NCBI GenBank assembly: GCA_013912105.1
Contig: JACERY010000006.1
Location: forward strand, 1-45,000
Direction: 5' to 3'
DNA: 45,000 nucleotides
Source of the DNA: Acidimicrobiales bacterium
GTDB taxonomy: Bacteria > Actinomycetota > Acidimicrobiia > Acidimicrobiales > UBA8592
Both the position numbers and the translations under genes were made by a program. The notes below the pieces were generated by a model. The model ran no database searches. It was not told the DNA's origin and was given only the letters and a program-made list of their open reading frames with translations. Below are positions 36,406 through 45,000 of this stretch, one piece after another (within the stretch, counting starts at the first letter, position 1; every line of letters begins with the position of its first letter).

Positions 36406-37179
36406 TTAAAATAGAGCCGAGAAAATAACTTGTTTCCGTGTGTAATTACGAGCAAAGTATAAAAGAAATTCTTTATTACCAGAGCGACCAAGGATCGGAG
36501 ATGCAGCAGCATCTTGCAAGTATGCCCCTGCCTCTTCTGCACTTTGAGTTACTTCCTCTAAGGTACGCAACCAAATTGATGAATCCTTAATAATTCCTTT
36601 ATTTTTACTAGCTTCACGTCTCGTAGCTTCATATTGGGGTTTAACAAGAAAAATTATGGGGCTTTCTTCTTGACTGAGTTCTAGCAGTTCAGTCATAACA
36701 GTTTTTAAAGAAATGAAACTGAGATCGGCTACCACAAATTCAAATTTTCTTTCTCCAAGAACCTTTTGATGATCTCGAATATTTAATCTCTCGAACTCTT
36801 CTACTTTATTGTTGCTTTTTATCTTTTCGTGCAGCAACCCATAGCCGACGTCAATGCAGGTAACATGCTTCGCCCCATGTTGAAGAAGGCAATCGGTAAA
36901 CCCGCCAGTTGAGGAACCTATATCAATACACTTTTTACTTTTAGGAGAAAGGCCAAACATACTAAGAGCATGTTCTAGCTTATCTCCTCCCCTACTTACA
37001 TATCTTTTCGATTTTGCTTCAATTTCAATACTGTCAGATCGAAGAACTAGTTGACTGCCTTTAGAGGCAAAACTTCCATTAACTTTAATTCGATTCGCGC
37101 GTAACAAATCATCGACTTCTTTCAAGCCAGAGACTATTTGTCTTCGAAGAATTTCAGTATCTAATCTTACCCGTGCGAT
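36406..37179 (-). CDS. tlyA: TlyA family rRNA 2'-O-methyltransferase / hemolysin homologue (ATC start)
   Basis: This 257-residue protein joins an S4 RNA-binding domain and an FtsJ-like SAM methyltransferase domain (CIDIGSSTGGFTDCLL, CIDVGYGLL, VVADLSFISL). TlyA methylates riboses in 16S and 23S rRNA in Mycobacterium. The S4 domain begins RLDTEILRRQIVSG, upstream of the first usual start (TTG at 37125). The in-frame span from a TAA up to that TTG has no ATG, GTG or TTG. An ATC at 37179 gives the start (M)ARVRLDTEIL, as in normal TlyA proteins. No clear Shine-Dalgarno precedes it, but it starts 19 bases after korB, so re-initiation is possible. Confidence 0.86.
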   Translation of the reverse strand: MARVRLDTEILRRQIVSGLKEVDDLLRANRIKVNGSFASKGSQLVLRSDSIEIEAKSKRYVSRGGDKLEHALSMFGLSPKSKKCIDIGSSTGGFTDCLLQHGAKHVTCIDVGYGLLHEKIKSNNKVEEFERLNIRDHQKVLGERKFEFVVADLSFISLKTVMTELLELSQEESPIIFLVKPQYEATRREASKNKGIIKDSSIWLRTLEEVTQSAEEAGAYLQDAAASPILGRSGNKEFLLYFARNYTRKQVIFSALF

Positions 37180-37198
37180 ATTTCTATATTACTAGCTA

Positions 37199-38221
37199 TT
37201 AGACAGTCCAAGTTGGCTGAGACCGGAGGAGTTCGTGAAGATTTCCTTCTCCATTTTGTTCCTTTGCTACATCTATTTGTTGGTTTACGACTTTCCCATA
37301 CTCTGGTCGTTTCACTTCGCGGAATACACCCATTGGAGTGGGTTGATATGGACCACTGGCTAATCTGGAAAGAGCAAAAGCCATACTGGGGTTTTCAGAA
37401 CCTTCATCATGCACTATTAAAGACGATTCTCCGACATCTGCGACTTTTACGATTTGCGCATTTCCAGACTGGTCAGAGATAACTCCAAATTCTTTGTCTG
37501 CGCCAAAACGAACAGGCTCTCCATGAGTGAGTTGGATAAGCATTGAATCTCGCTTATCTTTTTTAGTAATCGCCCCGAATGCCCCGTCATTGAAGACATT
37601 GCAGTTCTGGTAAATCTCAACGAGCGATGAGCCTCTGTGAGCGTGAGCACGCTTGAAGGTTTCCTGCATGTGTTTTCGATCCATGTCATGTGTTCTAGCA
37701 ACGAATGTTGCTTCAGCGCCCAAAGCGATACTTGCAGCATTAAATGGTTGATCAATAGATCCCATCGGAGTTGATTTTGTAATTTTTCCTACTTCGCTTG
37801 TGGGAGAATATTGCCCTTTAGTTAATCCATATATTTGATTATTAAAGAGGAGAATTGTGAAGTCTATATTTCTTCTCATTGCGTGAATAAGGTGATTTCC
37901 TCCGATAGAGAGCATGTCTCCATCACCTCCGATTACCCAAACATCAAGTTCTGGTCTAGAAATCGCAAGCCCAGTAGCCACTGCAGGAGCACGTCCATGT
38001 ATGGAATGCATCCCATACGTGTTCATGTAGTAAGGAAATCTTGCAGCACATCCGATTCCAGAGATAAAGACTGTATCTTCTGGGCGGCCATCAAGCTCTG
38101 GAAGCATAAGTTGCATCGCAGTCAAAACAGAATAATCACCACAACCCGGACACCAACGCGGCTCTTGGTCACTAGTCCAGTCGGCTTTCGTAGTTGTTGG
38201 AGCAGGAGCTGTATCAGTCAT
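37199..38221 (-). CDS. korB: 2-oxoglutarate:ferredoxin oxidoreductase, beta subunit
   Basis: This 340-residue thiamine-diphosphate subunit works with KorA to convert 2-oxoglutarate to succinyl-CoA while reducing ferredoxin. The 4Fe-4S cysteines are in RWCPGCGD and ISGIGCAARF. The ThDP/Mg motif is GGDGDMLSIGGNH followed by NNQIYGLTKGQ. The C-terminus has the usual domain of actinobacterial KorB. It follows korA by 8 bases. The pair can replace the usual oxoglutarate dehydrogenase in the TCA cycle. Confidence 0.93.
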   Translation of the reverse strand: MTDTAPAPTTTKADWTSDQEPRWCPGCGDYSVLTAMQLMLPELDGRPEDTVFISGIGCAARFPYYMNTYGMHSIHGRAPAVATGLAISRPELDVWVIGGDGDMLSIGGNHLIHAMRRNIDFTILLFNNQIYGLTKGQYSPTSEVGKITKSTPMGSIDQPFNAASIALGAEATFVARTHDMDRKHMQETFKRAHAHRGSSLVEIYQNCNVFNDGAFGAITKKDKRDSMLIQLTHGEPVRFGADKEFGVISDQSGNAQIVKVADVGESSLIVHDEGSENPSMAFALSRLASGPYQPTPMGVFREVKRPEYGKVVNQQIDVAKEQNGEGNLHELLRSQPTWTV

Positions 38222-38229
38222 ATTATCTC

Positions 38230-40107
38230 TTATTTCTTTCCCTGAGCTTCTAAAATTATTTCATGAAGCTCAGTTGTTGTGAAGGGTTGTCCTTGAACTT
38301 TATTAAGGGATTGAACATCTACAAGATACTCAGCCCGCAGAAGTCGTGAAAGTTGCCCCATATTCATTTCTGGACAAATAACTGTTTTGAATTTCGACAA
38401 GACTTCACCAAGATCCCTTGGGAAAGGATTTATGTGGATTAAGTGTGCGTGCGCCACCTTGTGCCCCTCCGAACGTGCTTGTTTTACAGCGCTAGCTATC
38501 GCACCCCAAGTTGAGCCCCAACCAATTAGGAGAACATCTGCATCCATGTCTCCTTCAATCCATGTTGGGGGCATATCATTAGCGATCCTATCAACTTTAG
38601 CTTGCCGAATATCAGTCATTTTTTGATGATTACTAGGATCATACGAGATATTTCCAGTTCCATCTTCTTTTTCAATACCTCCTATACGGTGCATCAATTC
38701 AGGTGTCCCTGGAATTGCCCAAGCACGAGCTAGGGTTTCTGGATCACGTTTATATGGCCAGAAATGATTGTTTCCATCTTCATCTACATGATTTGTTTCA
38801 GTTGTAAAAGTAGTTGTGATATCGGGTAATGCATCAACATCGGGTAGTTTCCAAGGCTCAGAACCATTAGCTAAGTAGCCATCAGAAAGCAACATAACTG
38901 GAGTGCGATACTTTAAAGCAATTCGGCAGGCTTCAATTGCAACGTGGAAACAATGTCCGGGACTATAAGGGGCAATTACAGGTATTGGTGATTCCCCATG
39001 CCGTCCGTACATTGCCATCAGGAGATCTGAAGCTTCAGTTTTCGTTGGAAGTCCTGTTGATGGCCCGCCACGCTGAATATCGATGATGACAAGAGGAAGT
39101 TCAAGATTAAATGCTAACCCTATAGCTTCTCCTTTAAGAGCAACACCAGGGCCGCTTGTTGTCGTTAGCGCTAGGTCACCTCCAAATGATGCCCCAATAG
39201 CTGAAGCTACTGCTGCAATTTCATCTTCAGCTTGAAATGTTTGTACGCCAAAATTTTTGTGTTTTGCTAGTTCATGAAGAATGTCTGATGCAGGGGTTAT
39301 AGGGTACGACCCTAAGAATAATGGCCTCTGCGACAGTTGACCAGCAGCGACAAGACCCCACGACAAAGCAGTATTCCCGTTTATATTTGTGTACTCTCCC
39401 GACTCTAATTGAGCCGGCTTCACTTCATAGGCGTAGTCAAAAGCCTCTGTGGTTTCGCCATATGCATGACCGGCTTTGAAAGCTGCGTTATTTGCTGCCA
39501 CTACTTGAGGGGTCTTACCAAATTTCTTTTCTATCCAATCCAAAGTAGGTTCAAGCGGTCTTTGATACAGCCATGAAACCAATCCAAGTGCAAAAAAGTT
39601 TTTTGACCTTTCAGCATCGCGAGGTTTAATTCCTTCAATTCCTTTGCACACTTCTTTAGTGAGAGATGTCATGGGAACTTCAAAGAGCGTATAGCCAGAC
39701 AATTCACCTGTCTCAAGAGGATTATCTTCGTAACCTGCTTTTTTGAGATTTCGCTCTTCGAAGGTATCCCGATTAACAATGATTGTTCCTGCTTCTTCAA
39801 GTTTAGAAAGTTCATTTTTGAGAGCAGCAGGATTCATTGCAACCAAAACATTTGGAGCATCTCCAGGTGTCGTGATGTCATGATCGGATACTTGCACTTG
39901 AAACGCCGAAACGCCTGCAAGAGTTCCTTGCGGTGCTCTAATCTCTGCTGGGAATTCAGGAAGCGTTGCAAGGTCATTTCCAAATAGTGCACTCGCACTA
40001 GTAAACCGCTCACCAGTAAGTTGCATTCCATCACCAGAATCACCTGCGAAACGGACAACAATTCGGTTAACTTCTCTTATCTCTGGCTGTGAAACTGTAT
40101 CTGTCAC
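38230..40107 (-). CDS. korA: 2-oxoglutarate:ferredoxin oxidoreductase, fused gamma/alpha subunit
   Basis: This 625-residue protein fuses the gamma domain (about residues 1-210; RFAGDSGDGMQLTGERF) with the alpha pyrimidine-binding domain (LGSYPITPASDILHELAK, TTTSGPGVALKGEAIGLA, and GGPSTGLPTKTEASDLL). This is the actinobacterial KorA arrangement. It heads the long minus-strand series korA-korB-tlyA-nadK-recN, divergent from the aldolase gene with about 180 bases between. Confidence 0.93.
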   Translation of the reverse strand: MTDTVSQPEIREVNRIVVRFAGDSGDGMQLTGERFTSASALFGNDLATLPEFPAEIRAPQGTLAGVSAFQVQVSDHDITTPGDAPNVLVAMNPAALKNELSKLEEAGTIIVNRDTFEERNLKKAGYEDNPLETGELSGYTLFEVPMTSLTKEVCKGIEGIKPRDAERSKNFFALGLVSWLYQRPLEPTLDWIEKKFGKTPQVVAANNAAFKAGHAYGETTEAFDYAYEVKPAQLESGEYTNINGNTALSWGLVAAGQLSQRPLFLGSYPITPASDILHELAKHKNFGVQTFQAEDEIAAVASAIGASFGGDLALTTTSGPGVALKGEAIGLAFNLELPLVIIDIQRGGPSTGLPTKTEASDLLMAMYGRHGESPIPVIAPYSPGHCFHVAIEACRIALKYRTPVMLLSDGYLANGSEPWKLPDVDALPDITTTFTTETNHVDEDGNNHFWPYKRDPETLARAWAIPGTPELMHRIGGIEKEDGTGNISYDPSNHQKMTDIRQAKVDRIANDMPPTWIEGDMDADVLLIGWGSTWGAIASAVKQARSEGHKVAHAHLIHINPFPRDLGEVLSKFKTVICPEMNMGQLSRLLRAEYLVDVQSLNKVQGQPFTTTELHEIILEAQGKK

Positions 40108-40285
40108 GGAATCCCCCTTGATTCCTCGCTCGGGCTAACGAGTTTACGATAGTCGTATATTACCTCAATCATGCTGACCGGTGTAAAGAAGTAGGTGTGA
40201 CTTATTTCTCACCGATCCTTCCGTAAGGCGAAGTTCTTTTCTATGGTCTATCCTAAGAAATTAATATTGAAGGACGGACTACCAG

Positions 40286-41173
40286 ATGAATAGCCAACAA
40301 TTAGAGAAGATCCAGAATGGATCTGGATTTATCGCAGCCCTAGACCAAAGTGGAGGCAGCACCCCGAAAGCATTGCGGGCGTATGGGGTTGAAGAGAGTG
40401 AATACGCAAACGATGATGAAATGTTTAATTTGATTCATCAAATGCGAAGCAGGATTATGACCAGCCAAAGTTTTAACGGAAGTAGGGTTATTGGAGCGAT
40501 TCTTTTTGAGATGACCATGGATCGCTCGGTTGAAGGTTTAGATACAGCAGATTACCTATGGAATGTCAAAGAAGTAGTCCCCTTCTTAAAGGTCGATAAA
40601 GGTTTAGAGGCTGAAGGACAAGGGGTCCAAATGATGAAACCTATGCCTGAACTTGCTGGTCTTTTAGAACGTGCTGTTTCAAAAAATATTTTTGGAACGA
40701 AAATGCGATCTGTAATCAAAACAGCCAACAGCGAAGGAATAAATGCAGTAGTTGACCAACAGTTTTCTATTGCAAAACAGATCTTATCTGCAGGCCTAAT
40801 GCCGATAATTGAACCCGAAGTTGATATTCATAGCCCAGAAAAGCTGGAGAGTGAGATCCTTATGCGCGAAGCTATCCAAAGGAATCTTGACGGGCTTACT
40901 CAAGACCAATCAGTAATGTTAAAATTAACTTTGCCAGAACAGGATAACTTTTATGCGGATCTTGTTTCCCACGATAAAATTCTTCGCGTTGTCGCTCTTT
41001 CTGGTGGTTATTCTCGTGAAGAAGCTAACGCTCGTATGGCCAGAAATGCTGGCGTTATAGCAAGCTTTTCTCGAGCCTTAACGGAGGGCCTCAGTGGAAA
41101 TCAAGATCAGAGTGATTTCGATTTGCTTCTAGGCACGTCGATTCAAAGCATTTTCGATGCCTCAAATACCTAA
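40286..41173 (+). CDS. fda: Class I fructose-bisphosphate aldolase
   Basis: This 295-residue Schiff-base aldolase splits fructose-1,6-bisphosphate. The N-terminal GSGFIAALDQSGGSTPKAL and the block MPIIEPEVDIHS match the bacterial class I group (like staphylococcal Fda). Lysines near KVDKGL and MLKLTLPE are candidates for substrate and Schiff-base lysines, and LSGGYSREEANARMARN is the phosphate-binding end. It is monocistronic, with a divergent korA upstream and a convergent TPR gene 4 bases downstream. No class II aldolase is seen in the window. Confidence 0.93.
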   Translation: MNSQQLEKIQNGSGFIAALDQSGGSTPKALRAYGVEESEYANDDEMFNLIHQMRSRIMTSQSFNGSRVIGAILFEMTMDRSVEGLDTADYLWNVKEVVPFLKVDKGLEAEGQGVQMMKPMPELAGLLERAVSKNIFGTKMRSVIKTANSEGINAVVDQQFSIAKQILSAGLMPIIEPEVDIHSPEKLESEILMREAIQRNLDGLTQDQSVMLKLTLPEQDNFYADLVSHDKILRVVALSGGYSREEANARMARNAGVIASFSRALTEGLSGNQDQSDFDLLLGTSIQSIFDASNT

Positions 41174-41177
41174 AAAG

Positions 41178-42269
41178 TTAAGTCAATTGTTTAAGACGGT
41201 CTTTAGTATCTAAATATGACCCTGCACTCTTAGCAATCCATCCAAAAAGTTCTCGCGCCTTTGTTACATGACTTGCACGATCATAAAGGTCAGCTAAAGC
41301 ATAAGCTCTGCGGAGATGATGTTCTTGAGGTCGTGTAGGTATTTTCCAACCCTTCTCTAGTACTTTTACAGCATCTTTAAAATTACCTTGATCGGCATAA
41401 GCACCTGAATAGACAATCCGCCCTTCAGTTACTAGATCAGCTGATGGTGAGACTTCAGCTAACTCGGACCAAAGGTAAGCAATATCAGCCCATCGCTCCT
41501 CACTCCGGTAACAATCCATTAAAACCGGATGTCGTTCTGTTGAATTTGAAAGTGAACGGAATTGCTCAAGAGCGAAAGCTGCTTTTTCATACTTCCCAAG
41601 TCGATACAGAATTAGACCATGCAGTTCTTGAATTTCTGCGATGTTTTTCGATGATTTAAGAAGTGGATTAATTTTTCTCAAAGCATCGCTGAAATTCTCT
41701 TGAGCAAATTCGGAATCAGCTTCAGACAATTTTTTTAGTGCTTTTTTCCCTTCAGCTGAACCAAGGGATTTCTTTAATTTAGATGCTACATCAATGTTGG
41801 TGTTTCGACGTTTTGATAATGGTTTTCGCTTCAAAGACGGGAACGGTTCTTCTGGCTTATAGTGATTTTTCTTTCGAGAATTAGCTCGCTCTAGAGCCGC
41901 CCTAGCTTCTGCCCGAAGTTCTTCCTGCCTTCGTGCCTTCTCTTCTTTTCTAAGCTCGCGCTCTTCGCGTATGCGCTCCACTTCTGGGTCGATTTCTTCA
42001 ATAACCTCCTCAGGTGGATTTTGCAAACGTTCCTCTTCCGCCTTTTGGTCATCATGATGGACTCGCAAGACACCTTTTCTAGCCAAGCCTCCCCACTCTT
42101 GATTACCCGGAATTGGATCTAGTTTATTTTTTTCTTGGTGGCCCGCTTTAGATTTCGTATATTTACGCGGCGCTCCGCCAGACTGTTTATCCTCTCTTTG
42201 TCTGTTGGTTGAGGAATTTTTCTGGCCTTTAGGTTTTGAATATCCTTGTGGATTCTTCGAAGGTGTCAT
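41178..42269 (-). CDS. Tetratricopeptide-repeat protein with charged, disordered N-terminus
   Basis: This 363-residue protein begins with about 190 residues rich in Lys, Arg, Glu, Gln and Pro, including an EERELRKEEKARRQEELRAE coiled-coil-like stretch. TPR-like helices follow: EFAQENFSDALRKINPLL, LHGLILYRLGKYEKAAFALE and GAYADQGNFKDAVKVLEKGW. No enzyme motif is seen. The family is found in actinobacteria without a known function. The basic N-terminus could bind RNA or ribosomes, but this is a guess; it lies directly downstream of the rRNA operon terminator. Confidence 0.7.
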   Translation of the reverse strand: MTPSKNPQGYSKPKGQKNSSTNRQREDKQSGGAPRKYTKSKAGHQEKNKLDPIPGNQEWGGLARKGVLRVHHDDQKAEEERLQNPPEEVIEEIDPEVERIREERELRKEEKARRQEELRAEARAALERANSRKKNHYKPEEPFPSLKRKPLSKRRNTNIDVASKLKKSLGSAEGKKALKKLSEADSEFAQENFSDALRKINPLLKSSKNIAEIQELHGLILYRLGKYEKAAFALEQFRSLSNSTERHPVLMDCYRSEERWADIAYLWSELAEVSPSADLVTEGRIVYSGAYADQGNFKDAVKVLEKGWKIPTRPQEHHLRRAYALADLYDRASHVTKARELFGWIAKSAGSYLDTKDRLKQLT

Positions 42270-42315
42270 AGCGGATAAAGCCTACTCCTCATTTGTGTAA
42301 ACCATCAGAAATATG

Positions 42316-42356
42316 AGTAAAAAATAAAGCAGCGGACCCAATGGATCCGCTGCTTT
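42316..42356 (-). terminator. Rho-independent terminator of the rRNA operon
   Basis: AAAGCAGCGGA (42326-42336) and TCCGCTGCTTT (42346-42356) form an 11-base-pair perfect stem. On the minus strand a T-rich run (TTTATTTTTTA) follows. It lies just after the 5S gene and ends the rRNA operon before the TPR gene. Confidence 0.88.
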
Positions 42357-42361
42357 TCGAA

Positions 42362-42478
42362 ATCCGGCGGCGACCTACTCTCCCGGGGACACTCGTCCCA
42401 AGTACCATCGGCGCTGGTGGTCTTAACTTCCGTGTTCGGAATGGGTACGGGTGTGTCCCCACCGCTATCACCACCGAA
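42362..42478 (-). rRNA. rrf: 5S ribosomal RNA
   Basis: The minus strand reads TTTCGGTGGTGATAGCGG at the 5' end, then the conserved CCCATTCCGAACACGGAAG and GGGAGAGTAGG to the 3' end. The ends are complementary, as in 5S. The length of about 117 bases is normal. Exact ends are estimated from the terminal helix. Confidence 0.95.
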
Positions 42479-42587
42479 ATCTATTGGCCACTTCTAAAAT
42501 TTTGTGGCACGTATTGTCAAGAGGAGTTCCTCAAGATCTCCATAGCGAGCACGAACTAACAGCTAAATTCGTTATTGAAGTTGTTAT

Positions 42588-45000
<2,413 letters not shown>

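Overview
The window is a bacterial chromosome segment with moderate-to-low GC. It looks like an actinobacterium, probably a free-living marine member of the Acidimicrobiia. That placement is inference from gene order and gene content: tlyA-nadK-recN-pyrG-nudix-xerD and scpA-scpB-rluB-tyrA-cmk-der are classic actinobacterial neighbourhoods, KorA/KorB resemble the actinobacterial 2-oxoglutarate ferredoxin oxidoreductase, and the window holds a photolyase and many oxygenases. The 16S gene is outside the window, so the placement cannot be confirmed here.

Region 1 (1-10114) is an accessory catabolic block. It holds the C-terminal part of a sulfatase, a zinc-type alcohol dehydrogenase, and a short-chain dehydrogenase / VOC / NTF2-like trio. 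It also has a three-gene minus-strand operon of Rieske oxygenase, an orphan phosphohistidine 'swivel' domain protein and a second Rieske-like protein whose last cluster ligand is Cys instead of His. A cupin and a phytanoyl-CoA-dioxygenase-like protein diverge from that operon. Together these suggest oxidation of one or more organic compounds, possibly sulfated; the substrate cannot be read from sequence.

Region 2 (10107-14627) holds a superfamily I helicase and a RecB-like TM0106-type nuclease in overlapping genes, next to tRNA-Pro(GGG). Region 3 (14677-25866) is housekeeping: a zinc-ribbon membrane protein, a SpoIIE-type phosphatase, Der, a DUF512 radical SAM-like protein, IspH, PlsC, a fused AroA-Cmk, TyrA, RluB, ScpB and ScpA. 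Region 4 (25979-29332) separates the two conserved blocks. It contains a DNA photolyase, a GrdB-family protein that is read through an in-frame UGA and is almost certainly a selenoprotein, and TrpS.

Region 5 (29329-40107) is one long minus-strand gene series in transcription order korA, korB, tlyA, nadK, recN, pyrG, nudix, xerD, HD protein, TrmH-type methylase. Two genes in it (nudix and tlyA) have no ATG/GTG/TTG where homology places their start, but each has an ATC there. Region 6 (40286-45000) has a class I fructose-bisphosphate aldolase, a TPR protein and the 3' end of an rRNA operon (terminator, 5S, partial 23S) on the minus strand. No CRISPR array, insertion sequence, integrase of a mobile element or prophage was seen.
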